Origin: Pedobacter fastidiosus
GTDB taxonomy: Bacteria; Bacteroidota; Bacteroidia; Sphingobacteriales; Sphingobacteriaceae
Assembly: GCF_014306625.1 (NCBI RefSeq)
Contig: NZ_JACRYL010000007.1
Location: forward strand, 62,474 to 126,473
DNA: 64,000 bases
Direction: 5' to 3'
The notes below the pieces were generated by a model. It ran no database searches, was not told the origin of the DNA, and saw only the letters and a program-made list of their open reading frames with translations. This document shows, in pieces, positions 16,351 to 25,976 of this stretch; positions within the stretch are counted from its first letter, which is position 1, and each line of letters begins with the position of its first letter. The position numbers and the translations under genes are program-made.

Positions 16351-17112
16351 ATGCTTAGCGAAGAAGTAAAAAAAGCTTACGATAATTTTTATACCAATAG
16401 CGATGTTGCCTGGCGAATGCTTGGTGCAAAATATAAGGCCCAGAACATTGTTGATGTTTGTAAAAGCATTAAACCCAAAAAAGTTTTAGAAGTTGGCGCA
16501 GGCGATGGCAGTATTCTTCATTTTTTAAACGAATGGAATTTTGCTCCAGAACTTTTCGCTTTAGAAATTGCTCAAAGCGGTGTAGAATTAATTACCGAAA
16601 GAAACCTTTCTCACCTGAAAGAAGCACAAACTTTTGATGGATATAAAATCCCTTATGAAGATGATTCATTCGATTTAGTCATTTTAGCCCACGTTCTTGA
16701 ACATGTTGAACACGAACGGATTTTGATTAGAGAACTAAAAAGAGTTGCAAAATATATCGTTGTCGAAGTTCCAAAAGATTATCGTTTTGGTGTTGATAAA
16801 CGGATGAAGCACTTTCTGGATTATGGACACATTAATATGTACACGCCAACATCATTAAGGTTTTTACTACAAAGCGAAGGCTTGGAGGTGATTAAAGATA
16901 AGGTTTCTATGACTGCTCCTGAAACGGTTAAGTTTAACGAATTTGTAAATAGAAAGGCTCCAAAAACCTTTACAAAGAATTTAAAAATCGAACTAGAATA
17001 TCGAATTAAGAAAACTCTGGGAAACCTTCTCGGAGAAAAGAAAAAAGAACAGTTTGCGAATGCTTATACTGTTTTAACGCAAAAATCGGATTCAAATTTG
17101 CATATATTTTAG
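16351..17112 (+). CDS. Class I SAM-dependent methyltransferase (Methyltransf_11 type)
   Basis: The 253-residue protein carries motif I VLEVGAGDGSIL (residues about 46-57), motif II near LFALEIAQSGVE, and the post-motif DLVILAHVLEHVEHE typical of Methyltransf_11/UbiE-like enzymes acting on small molecules or sugars. It lies 19 bases after the preceding methyltransferase and is part of the same run. Immediately after its stop the run is broken by the inverted-repeat GxxExxY cassette, and it resumes with a glycosyltransferase. Confidence 0.82.
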   Translation: MLSEEVKKAYDNFYTNSDVAWRMLGAKYKAQNIVDVCKSIKPKKVLEVGAGDGSILHFLNEWNFAPELFALEIAQSGVELITERNLSHLKEAQTFDGYKIPYEDDSFDLVILAHVLEHVEHERILIRELKRVAKYIVVEVPKDYRFGVDKRMKHFLDYGHINMYTPTSLRFLLQSEGLEVIKDKVSMTAPETVKFNEFVNRKAPKTFTKNLKIELEYRIKKTLGNLLGEKKKEQFANAYTVLTQKSDSNLHIF

Positions 17113-17115
17113 AAA

Positions 17116-17666
17116 TTACCATATAAGAAATGTAAGATAATATTTCATCAATCTCTATTCACTAAAACATCCTTTTATAGTTTTCACCTAGACTTAAAAG
17201 CGTAGTATGATTTTAACCAGAGATTATTTAAAAAATTTAGTTTATAAAGTTAACGGAGCAGCAATTGAAGTACATAAAGCCTTAGGCCCTGGCTTGCTAG
17301 AATGCACCTATCATAAATGCATGGTCCATGAATTAAAAGCGAAAAATATTAATTTTATATCCGAATTAACCATACCAATAAATTACAAAGGATTGGAGCT
17401 TGATGCAGAATTACGCTGCGATTTATTAATTGAAGACACTTTAATTGTGGAATTTAAATCAGTCGAACGCATTCATCCTATTCATGTTGCTCAATTATTA
17501 ACTTATATGAAGTTACTGAAACAACCCATGGGCTTAATGATTAATTTTAATTGTCCACATATATTTAGCGAGGGGCAAAAAACTTACGTTAACGAATTTT
17601 ACGAATCGCTTTATTAATCTATTTTTGTATCCAGCTTACATTTTTCTCACATTTCTTATATGGTAA
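17116..17666. mobile_element. Putative cassette: GxxExxY gene between perfect 18-bp inverted repeats
   Basis: TTACCATATAAGAAATGT at 17116-17133 recurs as its exact reverse complement at 17649-17666. The repeats bracket one small gene and begin 4 bases after one glycan gene and end 15 bases before the next. No transposase and no clear target duplication are seen, so mobility by a factor acting in trans is only inferred. Confidence 0.6.
17207..17617 (+). CDS. GxxExxY family protein (PD-(D/E)xK-like fold)
   Basis: The 136-residue protein contains the name-giving motif in ALGPGLLECTY and then RCDLLIEDTLIVEFKSVE, the spacing of a PD-(D/E)xK nuclease-like active site (Asp, then Glu-x-Lys). The family is abundant in Bacteroidota and uncharacterised; it is often inserted singly among polysaccharide genes. 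Here the gene lies inside 18-bp inverted repeats that interrupt a methyltransferase/glycosyltransferase run, so it may be the cargo or the maintenance function of a small element. Nuclease activity is plausible but unproven. Confidence 0.88.
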   Translation: MILTRDYLKNLVYKVNGAAIEVHKALGPGLLECTYHKCMVHELKAKNINFISELTIPINYKGLELDAELRCDLLIEDTLIVEFKSVERIHPIHVAQLLTYMKLLKQPMGLMINFNCPHIFSEGQKTYVNEFYESLY

Positions 17667-17681
17667 AAAACAAATAATTAG

Positions 17682-18596
17682 ATGCAAAACCTTGCCCCAA
17701 TAGCACTTTTCGTATATAACCGTCCGCAACATACCTCGCGAACCATAAAGTTTTTGCAGCAAAATGAACTAGCTGCCGATAGTCGTTTATATATATTTTC
17801 TGATGGAGCGAAAACGCCACAAGATGAAGAAAAAGTTGCGGAGGTAAGATCAATAATTAATAAAATTGACGGTTTCAAAACCGTTAAAATCATTGAGCGA
17901 AAAGAAAATTCAGGCTTGGCTAATTCTGTTATTGCAGGCGTAACCCAATTGATAAACGATTATGGGCAGGTTATCGTTTTTGAAGATGACTTAGTTACCT
18001 CGCCACATACGCTCACTTATTTTAATGACTCCTTAAACCGTTATCGTGAAGAGGAAAAAGTGATGCACATTGGCGCATATATGTATCCATTAAAAGCGGA
18101 TAATTTACCGCAAGCATTTTTTTATAGAGCGGCCACAAGCTGGGGCTGGGCAACCTGGGCTAGAGCTTGGAAAAACTTCGAGCCGAACATCGATACACTC
18201 ATAAATCAATTTGATAAAAAGAAGAAATCAGCATTTTCTATAGATAACAGCATGAATTTCTGGAAGCAAATGCAGGAATTTAAAAAAGGAAAAAACAACA
18301 GCTGGGCAATCCGCTGGTATGCTTCTATTTTTTTAAAAGGTGGCTTAACATTAAACCCATCTCAATCTTTGGTTAATAATATTGGTCACGATGGCACAGG
18401 CGTTCATTCTGGTATTAATGATATTTACAATGTAATCATCAATCCAAAACCCATTACACAATTTCCAGATGTAGTTAAAGAAAACCCTGAGGCATATCAA
18501 ACCATCAAGAGTTTCCTAGCCAATAGAAAAGGAAATTTGGCCTCTAGAATCAAGCGTTTTGTAAAAGAAAAACTTGCTCAATATTTTTCAAAATAA
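17682..18596 (+). CDS. Family 2-like glycosyltransferase
   Basis: The 304-residue protein opens with APIALFVYNRPQHT, then has VIVFEDDLVTSP (DxD-like nucleotide-sugar/metal site near residues 96-107) and the acceptor-region SWGWATWARAW. This set is typical of a Bacteroidota GT-A subgroup annotated as glycosyltransferase family 2 or sugar transferase and related to GnT-I-like enzymes. It has no membrane anchor. It follows the GxxExxY cassette and would originally have been adjacent to the methyltransferase gene at 16351. Donor and acceptor sugars are unknown. Confidence 0.85.
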   Translation: MQNLAPIALFVYNRPQHTSRTIKFLQQNELAADSRLYIFSDGAKTPQDEEKVAEVRSIINKIDGFKTVKIIERKENSGLANSVIAGVTQLINDYGQVIVFEDDLVTSPHTLTYFNDSLNRYREEEKVMHIGAYMYPLKADNLPQAFFYRAATSWGWATWARAWKNFEPNIDTLINQFDKKKKSAFSIDNSMNFWKQMQEFKKGKNNSWAIRWYASIFLKGGLTLNPSQSLVNNIGHDGTGVHSGINDIYNVIINPKPITQFPDVVKENPEAYQTIKSFLANRKGNLASRIKRFVKEKLAQYFSK

Positions 18597-18625
18597 GATT
18601 ATTTAAATATATCCTGCTTACAATG

Positions 18626-18716
18626 AGATTGCTTTGTCGTTCCTCCTCGCAATGACGATAATCGGAGCGTCATTGCGAACCGAAGGGCTAGGAATGTGGG
18701 GAGAGTGAAGCAATCT
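18626..18716. repeat. Palindromic element, GTCATTGCGA/AGATTGCTT family
   Basis: The outer ends are AGATTGCTT and AAGCAATCT. Inside are TCGCAATGAC (left half) and GTCATTGCGA (right half), so the element is a mirrored pair. It is the same family as the clearer copy at 42781-42867, and lies between convergent genes. Confidence 0.7.
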
Positions 18717-18765
18717 ATTTCATCTACACCTAATTAATAATTTAACTCAAGTTATTAACAAATCA

Positions 18766-18972
18766 TTATGATTTAAAATGTTTTGATTTGAATTCCTCAA
18801 AAGAAATTGTGTCTCCGTTATTAGCCTGACTTAAACCTCGATTGATACTTTGAAGCAGATGACTTGGTAATTCATCCTTTTTAGATTCAAAATTGATATT
18901 CTGCTCTTTCATAAAAGCCTTTATGGCTTCCAATTGTTTTTCATTTTTTGGATGTATCAAAAGTGTTTCCAT
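18766..18972 (-). CDS. DUF2683-like small antitoxin-type protein
   Basis: The 68-residue acidic/basic protein METLLIHPKNEKQLEAIKAF resembles DUF2683 proteins: a short strand, a helix (EKQLEAIKAFMKE), then a C-terminal segment ISFEEFKSKHF. Such proteins are often antitoxins paired with a RelE/YoeB-like toxin gene immediately downstream. Here the downstream (leftward) space is only a palindromic repeat and a convergent glycosyltransferase gene; no toxin frame is visible. It is therefore an orphan, perhaps a remnant of a toxin-antitoxin pair. Confidence 0.65.
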   Translation of the reverse strand: METLLIHPKNEKQLEAIKAFMKEQNINFESKKDELPSHLLQSINRGLSQANNGDTISFEEFKSKHFKS

Positions 18973-19060
18973 AGTTTAATTTAATTATTTATCAATTCAC
19001 ATAGCTTTATAACATTTCAATTAACTATTCTTTGTAATTTGGCATATCTAAGCTATAATT

Positions 19061-20512
19061 ATGAGACTATTATTTATTCTTTCTATATTTTTTTCCATAA
19101 ATTCTTTTGCTCAAAAACCACCACAGCCATATGGTGCATTGCCATCCAAAAGGCAATTGGCGTGGCATGATATAGAAATTTATGGTTTAATTCATTTTAC
19201 ACCAACTACTTTCGAAAATAAAGAATGGGGCTTTGGAGATGCAGATCCAAAAAGCTTCAACCCAACCGATTTTAATGCAGATCAAATTATCAAGGCTGCT
19301 AAAGCCGGTGGATTAAAAGGCATAATTTTGGTTGCAAAGCATCATGATGGTTTTGCCCTATGGCCAACAAAAACAACTGATTACAATATCAGTAAAAGTC
19401 CTTTCAGAAACGGAAAAGGAGATTTGGTTAAGGAAATAGAGCAAACGGCTCGTAAAAATGGATTAAAATTTGGTGTTTATTGTTCTCCTTGGGATAGAAA
19501 TAACCCTAAATATGGAACCTCTGAATATTTAGCTACTTATCAAGCGCAGCTTAAAGAATTATATAGCAATTATTGCGAACTTTTTATGAGCTGGCATGAT
19601 GGCGCTAATGGTGGAGATGGATATTATGGTGGTGCTAGAGAAGTTCGTTCCATAGATAATACAACGTACTACGATTGGGATAATACTTGGGCAATAACGC
19701 GTAAAATGCAGCCCATGGCCAATATTTTTAGTGATATTGGTTTAGATATCCGTTGGGTTGGAAATGAAAATGGAAACGCAGCAGAAACAAGCTGGGAGAC
19801 TTTTACGCCATTGCCTCCTGAGGGAAAAAATGTTGCCGTTCCGGGACAGGCAAATTATCCACAAAGCCCTGAAGGCATTAGAAATGGCAAGTTTTGGATG
19901 CCTGCAGAATGCGACGTTCCTTTAAGAAATGGCTGGTTTTATCATCCAACAGAAAAGCCAAAAACCCCTGAGATGCTTTTCGACTTGTATTTGAAAAGCG
20001 TTGGTCGCGGTGCAGGTTTAGATTTAGGTTTGGCACCAGATACCCGCGGACAATTACACGAAGATGATGTAGCTTCCTTAAAAGCTTTTGGAGATTTAGT
20101 TAAACATACCTTCGCAAACAATCTTGCTCAAGATGCTCATATTGTGCCAACCAATACTCGTGGCAAAAACTACAATATTGTAACCTTATTGGATAATAAC
20201 AAAGATAGTTATTGGGCAACAATGGATCAGGTTCATGAAGCGAGTTTAGAAGTTGATTTAAAAAGCGCTAAGACTTTTGATATTATCAGTTTGCAAGAAT
20301 ATATCCCCTTGGGACAGCGAATTGAAGCTTACAATGTTGAGATTTTCGAAAAAAATAAATGGAAAAAAATCTATGATGGAACGAGTATTGGCGCAAAGCG
20401 ATTAATCAAATTAGATACTCCGGTAACGACTTCAAAAATTAGAATAAACATTACGAAATCGCCGGTTTGCATTACCTTAAGCGAGTTTGGAATTCATAAG
20501 AAAACGGAATAA
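19061..20512 (+). CDS. Secreted alpha-L-fucosidase, glycoside hydrolase family 29
   Basis: A signal peptide (residues 1-17, ending SFAQ) precedes the GH29 catalytic barrel. Landmarks are HFTPTTFENKEWGFGD, the LVAKHHDGFALWPT segment (substrate-binding histidines), FGVYCSPWDRN, and LFMSWHDGANG with the likely nucleophile Asp. A C-terminal F5/8 type C-like beta domain occupies about residues 350-483. It should release terminal L-fucose from glycans outside the cytoplasm. It stands alone, with no SusC/SusD pair nearby, and its end is 4 bases from a convergent methyltransferase gene. Confidence 0.93.
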   Translation: MRLLFILSIFFSINSFAQKPPQPYGALPSKRQLAWHDIEIYGLIHFTPTTFENKEWGFGDADPKSFNPTDFNADQIIKAAKAGGLKGIILVAKHHDGFALWPTKTTDYNISKSPFRNGKGDLVKEIEQTARKNGLKFGVYCSPWDRNNPKYGTSEYLATYQAQLKELYSNYCELFMSWHDGANGGDGYYGGAREVRSIDNTTYYDWDNTWAITRKMQPMANIFSDIGLDIRWVGNENGNAAETSWETFTPLPPEGKNVAVPGQANYPQSPEGIRNGKFWMPAECDVPLRNGWFYHPTEKPKTPEMLFDLYLKSVGRGAGLDLGLAPDTRGQLHEDDVASLKAFGDLVKHTFANNLAQDAHIVPTNTRGKNYNIVTLLDNNKDSYWATMDQVHEASLEVDLKSAKTFDIISLQEYIPLGQRIEAYNVEIFEKNKWKKIYDGTSIGAKRLIKLDTPVTTSKIRINITKSPVCITLSEFGIHKKTE

Positions 20513-20516
20513 GAAT

Positions 20517-21263
20517 TTATTTTTTCGCCTCTAAGATAATATAAGGTGATAAACTTTTGCTCTCGAAAGGAATAATTTTTGTAAAAACTTTCCCAGCTAA
20601 CCAAACTATCTTTTTGAATAAACGCACAGTTACAGATTTCTGACTTTCGTTTTCTAACCACACACTGAAATGACCAAAATAACCAGCTTTAACCATTTTC
20701 AATCCTGCCTTTTCACAAATTGATTTTAGCAAAGCTGGATTCATACTATCGATATTATGTTTATCGTAATTCTCTTTATCAAAGTTTTTTTGAAACCAAC
20801 CATTAACCGCTTTGAAGTTTGGCAAAGTGATAAACAATGTTCCACCGGGTTTTACAAAAGCAATATGTCGATTAATAATATCTGCAGTATCGTTAAAATG
20901 TTCAATTAAACCACAGCTTAGTACCAAATCATACTGTTGTTCTGGAGTGTAATTAAACAAATCCGTTTCGATGATGTGAATATCCTTTTCGGTTAAACCG
21001 TTTTTATCAAGAAGCTCATTTACAACAGGTGGGTGAACAAAATAATCTAAAAGGGTAACATCAAGCTTAAAATATTTCTTTAAAAAAACAGCATAATAAC
21101 CAGGGAAACCGCCTAACTCTATGGCCGTTTTAACATTGCCTTTTTCGATAACTTCTGCCAGTTGGCGATGAAATACATAATCGGATGGCAACTCAACAGC
21201 AAGTCCTTTTTTACTTTCCCAATAATTTACCCAAAAAGCTCTGTCTGTTAATAAATTTGCCAT
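20517..21263 (-). CDS. Class I SAM-dependent methyltransferase
   Basis: Motif I is diverged but readable (AIELGGFPGYYAVFL, residues about 41-55), followed by VTLLDYFV, an acidic motif II, and LVLSCGLIEHFND, the Methyltransf_11/23 signature. It has 248 residues and no membrane segment. It is monocistronic, convergent with the fucosidase gene and 163 bases from the tricorn-like protease gene. By position it may serve the glycan region, but the substrate is unknown. Confidence 0.8.
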   Translation of the reverse strand: MANLLTDRAFWVNYWESKKGLAVELPSDYVFHRQLAEVIEKGNVKTAIELGGFPGYYAVFLKKYFKLDVTLLDYFVHPPVVNELLDKNGLTEKDIHIIETDLFNYTPEQQYDLVLSCGLIEHFNDTADIINRHIAFVKPGGTLFITLPNFKAVNGWFQKNFDKENYDKHNIDSMNPALLKSICEKAGLKMVKAGYFGHFSVWLENESQKSVTVRLFKKIVWLAGKVFTKIIPFESKSLSPYIILEAKK

Positions 21264-21426
21264 GTATTAAAATAATTCAATCCCAAAGAAACGGAAAATT
21301 TGTTTAACTGTATAACTGATTAATTGTTAAAACCGAAAAGACTAATTGCATAAAAAGAAAAATCAGTCAATCATAATGCCACCAGCCAAATACGATTAAC
21401 CGATTTAAACATTTAGCCAATTAGCC

Positions 21427-24400
21427 CTATTTTAAATCCTTTAAAATCTCAGCAACCGCTTTTTCCAGTTGTGGGTCTTTATCTGCCAATCGATCTTCGA
21501 AAGTATTTTTCACGAAGATATCTGGCTTAACCCCTTCTTTCTCGATATTTTTCCCATCCATTGTATAACAACCCCAAGATGGCAAACGATAAGAAGAACC
21601 ATCAACCAAGCCTTTTGCGGAAGTAAAAATAATCCAACGGTAAGTTTCCGTTCCTACAATTTTGCCCAGTTTTAGTTGTTTAAATCCGGTAGCTGTCATT
21701 TCCGCATCACTTAAAGATTGTTCGTTAACCATTAAGATAATCGGTTTTACAGCGGGACCAAAATTACTCTGAGGAGCCATTTTACCGCCACGATATTTCC
21801 ACTTTAAGTATGGCTTTTGAGAAAGGAATTTCAAAACTTCATCATGAACATTTCCGCCTGTATTGTACCGTAAATCTATAATGATGGCTTCTTTATTCTC
21901 CTCTTGCTCTACCATATCCAGCAAGAAACGTTCTAATTCGCCTGAGCCCATATTTTTCATATAAGAATAGGCAATGCGGTTATTCCCCCATCTATCTACA
22001 TTTTGGCGATTTTTCGTAATCCATTCATCGTACAAATTATTTCTTAACAAACCAGAGCTCTCCGGATGAACATTAACCGAAACCTCTTTCCCACTACGAT
22101 TAAAAGTTAAACTCATTTCCTTATCCAAAGATGGTTTGCTGAAATAATAATCTCGATCTATTTTATCATCAACTTGAACACCATTAACTTTTGTCAAAAC
22201 ATCGCCCGGCAAAACATTTACACTGCTATAAGAGGCATTACTTTTGGCTATAATTCGCTGTACCTTAAAAGGATTTTCATTATCGAACATAATGCCCGTT
22301 TGGTTGGTAATGTAGTTTAGGTTCTTGCGCTCTTCTACTCCGAAACTATTAAAGCCCATGTGCGAAGAATTTAATTCGCCCAACATATCATTTAATAAAA
22401 TCCTTAAATCGCTCCGGTTATTTACATAAGGTAAATAAGCAGAGTAACTGGTTTTCATTTTTTCCCAATCCACACCGTGGAAATTTTCGTCATAAAAATT
22501 CTCATCAAGGCCAACCCAAGTTTCATAAAACATCTGGTTAAATTCGGCATTTAAGTTGCGTGCGAATTTATATCCATGATCGATTTTATCTTGTTTATTC
22601 CCTTCTAAATTATATTTATTAATTACACCACCAATCAAGGTAAAAAACTTATCGCCAACCTGAATAATAGAATAACTATCACCATCACCAACTTTTTCTG
22701 TTTTGTTGGTTTCAAAGGGTTCAATGGTCGTTCTAAATAAACTGGGTTTTCCTCCGTCTTGATTCGAAGAATAAAAAACATAGGTTTTCTCGCCTTTGGC
22801 AAATACATCAGTTCCGTTCTGACTTCCAAAATCTGAGCTCACCAATTCTACTCGATCCAAAATATTTTGAGTATTTATTGTAATTACGGAAGCGGGTTTT
22901 GGAGTTGGCTTAACATCAGTTTTTTTCTTTGCTGTATCTGTCGGTTTTTTTGCTTTTTTATCAACTACTCCGGGCTTAACGTCTTTTGGTTCAGCTTTTT
23001 CTTCTTTAAACAGTTCATCAAATTTATCGAAACGGAAAGGAGTATCGTAGCTGTTCAAAGCCATGCGATAAATGTGCACATGCTCACTACCTGATGGATA
23101 AAAAGGATCAGTTCTTGCACTGGTAAAATAAATATATTTTCCATCAGGCGACCAAGCCGGACTTGTTTCGGTAACGCCAGTATTGGTTAAATTAATGGTC
23201 TTGTCCGTTTTAATTTCATGAACTAAAATGTCCTGCTCAAAATTTCTAAATGCGGTAAACAATACATATTGATCATTTGGAGAAAAGCTTGGAGTAGAAT
23301 TCTGAATCGCCCAAAACTCATCTTTAACGATAGTTTTGCTTTCCAAAGTTTTTAAATCCAGTAATCTTAATTCATTTCTTCCACTTAAATAAACCGCCAA
23401 AGTTTTGGTTTTATTTAAGGTGATATCGCGATTATTAGCCTTGTCTTTAGTAATTTGTTTGGGTGTTCCTTTTCCATCACCAGTTAAAGTAAACCAGTTC
23501 TGATAACCATTGGAAGTCTGATTAAACAATATCGTTTTATTATCTGCTAGCCATTTACATTCCATAGCTCTTTCTCCACTATTGGTTATTTTGCGGATAA
23601 ACTTTCCATCAGCATCACTTACAAAAAGCTCTCCTCGCGATACAAATGCAATTTTTTTGGCATCAGGAGAAACATCGAAAGCCGAAATGTTTCCACGAAC
23701 ATCATACTCCTGCTCTTTGCTTAAAACCTGATTACGGGAAGCACTGATGTTAACCTTTTCAGTTTTCTTTGAGGCTACATCGTAAGTATAAAGTTGATAA
23801 TCTTTCTCAAAAACAACAGTTGTTCCATTTGCAGAAACGAATGGTCGTTTTATTGATGTATCGAAATTGGTTAATGCTGTTTTCTTGCCATTTATAAAAG
23901 TATAAAGATTGTATTCTTCATTTCCTTCATCAGAAACGAAATAAACATTTCCCTTAGCATCAACGCTGGTCCAAAAATCTTTACCGATATAATTAGTGTA
24001 CTGCTTGTAAGCTTTGGTTTTGGGATTATAAGATTGAATATCTGGATTATAAGCACCTTTATAATGCTTTCTGTTTGCAAAACGCATACTTTCCCAAGTA
24101 TCACTAAAAAACAATTCGCCACTTGGTGCTTCTGCAATGTGATGGGTGGTGTTAAAATAATTTTCGAAAAGCCGAATAGCTGTACCACCATTTACGCTTA
24201 CTTTATAGCTCGAAAAAGAGTTGAACCGACCAGATGTAAAGTAAATAGTTTTAGAATCTAAGCTCCAATTATCAACTTCATCAGATGCATCATTAAAAGT
24301 TAACTGTTTAATATCTCCACCAGCAACAGGCATTACATACACATCGTAATTACCAAATTGGTTAGACGAAAATGCCATCCATTTACCATCGGGAGAAATT

Positions 24401-24618
24401 TTTGGATTAATTTCCTCGCCTTGCATGGCCGTAATTCGAGAAGCTAAACCACCTTTTACCGGAACTTTCCAAATATCACCATCATAACTAAATACTATTG
24501 TCTGCGCATCGGGCGTTAAAGCAGGATATGCAGTAAAGTAAGTTTGATTTTGTGCAAATGCACTAAAAGGCAATAACAGAGCGCCTGCTATGAGCATTTT
24601 TAGGATGTTTTTGATCAT
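21427..24618 (-). CDS. Tricorn-like S41 family protease with beta-propeller domains
   Basis: The 1063-residue protein starts with a signal peptide (ending SAFAQ). Residues 25-530 are WD40/PD40-type propeller repeats (ISPDGKWMAFSS, WSPDGKYIYFTS and others). A Lys/Pro/Asp-rich linker (about 537-578) leads to the tricorn core, a PDZ domain (about 770-850) and an S41 catalytic domain with the nucleophile Ser in EQSLSDAEM near residue 969. It should degrade peptides or unfolded proteins in the periplasm, the propellers gating access. It is monocistronic. Bacteroidota homologues have this order; the charged linker is unusually low in complexity. Confidence 0.92.
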   Translation of the reverse strand: MIKNILKMLIAGALLLPFSAFAQNQTYFTAYPALTPDAQTIVFSYDGDIWKVPVKGGLASRITAMQGEEINPKISPDGKWMAFSSNQFGNYDVYVMPVAGGDIKQLTFNDASDEVDNWSLDSKTIYFTSGRFNSFSSYKVSVNGGTAIRLFENYFNTTHHIAEAPSGELFFSDTWESMRFANRKHYKGAYNPDIQSYNPKTKAYKQYTNYIGKDFWTSVDAKGNVYFVSDEGNEEYNLYTFINGKKTALTNFDTSIKRPFVSANGTTVVFEKDYQLYTYDVASKKTEKVNISASRNQVLSKEQEYDVRGNISAFDVSPDAKKIAFVSRGELFVSDADGKFIRKITNSGERAMECKWLADNKTILFNQTSNGYQNWFTLTGDGKGTPKQITKDKANNRDITLNKTKTLAVYLSGRNELRLLDLKTLESKTIVKDEFWAIQNSTPSFSPNDQYVLFTAFRNFEQDILVHEIKTDKTINLTNTGVTETSPAWSPDGKYIYFTSARTDPFYPSGSEHVHIYRMALNSYDTPFRFDKFDELFKEEKAEPKDVKPGVVDKKAKKPTDTAKKKTDVKPTPKPASVITINTQNILDRVELVSSDFGSQNGTDVFAKGEKTYVFYSSNQDGGKPSLFRTTIEPFETNKTEKVGDGDSYSIIQVGDKFFTLIGGVINKYNLEGNKQDKIDHGYKFARNLNAEFNQMFYETWVGLDENFYDENFHGVDWEKMKTSYSAYLPYVNNRSDLRILLNDMLGELNSSHMGFNSFGVEERKNLNYITNQTGIMFDNENPFKVQRIIAKSNASYSSVNVLPGDVLTKVNGVQVDDKIDRDYYFSKPSLDKEMSLTFNRSGKEVSVNVHPESSGLLRNNLYDEWITKNRQNVDRWGNNRIAYSYMKNMGSGELERFLLDMVEQEENKEAIIIDLRYNTGGNVHDEVLKFLSQKPYLKWKYRGGKMAPQSNFGPAVKPIILMVNEQSLSDAEMTATGFKQLKLGKIVGTETYRWIIFTSAKGLVDGSSYRLPSWGCYTMDGKNIEKEGVKPDIFVKNTFEDRLADKDPQLEKAVAEILKDLK

Positions 24619-24692
24619 GATTTAGTTTGTTTGGCTTTGGAAGCATGAAAATACGCAACAGTTTTTATAATCGTAAACAATAAAATGTATTT

Positions 24693-25973
24693 TTGATCGA
24701 TTTGAAAGTTTTACACCTAAATACTTACGATGGAAACGGCGGAGCCGGAAGGGCTTGCTTACGCCTAAGCGATGCGCTGAAAGCTAGTGGTGTAGATTCT
24801 AAAGTTTTGGTTTACTATAAATTTGGGCAAAACCCGAAGATTGATACCTTCAGCAAATCGCCCATTCAAAAAGCTAAAGCTGTCTATAATATTTTATCCG
24901 AACGCTATTTTGCAAAATGGCTCAGCAAATCGGTTAAAACTCCTTTCAGTTTACAATGGTTTGGCCGATCTATTAAAAACCATCCTGAAGTTAAAAGTGC
25001 AGACATTATTCATTTGCATTGGGTGAATCACGGTTTCCTCACTCCAAAATTTTTAGCGGAATTAGATGAACTAGAAAAGCCAATTGTTTGGACGTTCCAC
25101 GATAGCAATGCTTTTACAGGTGGTTGCCATGTGCGTTATGGTTGCGAAAACTTCCATCATCAATGTGGCAATTGTCCAATTTTAAAAATAAGTGGCGATA
25201 ATGATATCTCGCACAAAACTTGGCTAAGAAAACAGAAAGCCTATACCGAATTAAACTTTCACATTGTGGCGCCAAGTAAGTGGATGGCAAGCTCGGTAAA
25301 GTTTAGTAGCTTGCTTGGTACACGCAAAGCAACTGTAATTCCGAATACGATAGAAACCAATATTTTTAAACCGTATGTTAAAAGTGAGGCGAAGAAAATC
25401 TTAAAAATTAATCCCGATAAGTTTGTGTTGATGAGCGGTTTTATGCCCTCAAAAAACGACAAGCATAAAGGAACGCCATATTTAATTGCGGCGCTAGAGA
25501 TCTTATCCCGAAGGGCTGGGATTGTTAGGGAAAACATCGAATTGGTAATTTTTGGAAATAAAGAAAATACCGAGATGCCAACTTTTCCTTTTAAAACAAC
25601 TTTCTTAGGCACCATAAATAAAGATGAGCACTTGGCAAAATGCTATTCTGCGGCAGATGCATTTATCACACCATCTTTAGAAGATAACTTACCAAATACC
25701 GTAATGGAAAGCTTGGCCTGCGCTACGCCAGTAATTGCCTTTACCACAGGTGGGATTCCAGACATGGTGAAACACATGCAAAATGGGTATTTGGCTGAAT
25801 ATGAAAACGCCGAAGATTTGGCTAATGGGATTGAGTGGTTATATCATCGCCCAAATAAAGCCGAAATACAGAAAGAAGCCAGATTAAGCATTCTCAATAA
25901 TTTTTCAGAAAAGGTGATTGCAGAAAAGCATCTCGATTTATACGAAACCCTGATCGATTTACAACCGAAGTAA
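24693..25973 (+). CDS. GT4-type glycosyltransferase
   Basis: The protein of about 420 residues has a GT-B fold pattern: N-terminal KVLHLNTYDGNGGAGRA, an acceptor-domain IVWTFHDSNAFTGGCH, a Cys-rich insertion (CGNCPIL, typical of this subgroup), and the C-terminal donor-binding SLEDNLPNTVMESLACATPV (GT4 E-x7-E). There is no ATG at the N-terminus; TTG at 24693 or TTG at 24702 are the possible starts, the second giving the family-typical MKVLHLN. It is followed 3 bases later by a YhcG-type gene and then another glycosyltransferase, so the three are probably one transcript. Confidence 0.88.
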   Translation: MIDLKVLHLNTYDGNGGAGRACLRLSDALKASGVDSKVLVYYKFGQNPKIDTFSKSPIQKAKAVYNILSERYFAKWLSKSVKTPFSLQWFGRSIKNHPEVKSADIIHLHWVNHGFLTPKFLAELDELEKPIVWTFHDSNAFTGGCHVRYGCENFHHQCGNCPILKISGDNDISHKTWLRKQKAYTELNFHIVAPSKWMASSVKFSSLLGTRKATVIPNTIETNIFKPYVKSEAKKILKINPDKFVLMSGFMPSKNDKHKGTPYLIAALEILSRRAGIVRENIELVIFGNKENTEMPTFPFKTTFLGTINKDEHLAKCYSAADAFITPSLEDNLPNTVMESLACATPVIAFTTGGIPDMVKHMQNGYLAEYENAEDLANGIEWLYHRPNKAEIQKEARLSILNNFSEKVIAEKHLDLYETLIDLQPK

Positions 25974-25976
25974 AAT

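Noticed and set aside
17618..17681. Target-site duplication flanking the GxxExxY cassette
   Set aside because: Only a run of A is shared outside the inverted repeats; too short and low in complexity to count.
25259..25615. 118-codon antisense frame in the GT4 gene
   Set aside because: It overlaps a well-supported glycosyltransferase gene, lacks a recognisable domain and its composition mirrors the coding strand.
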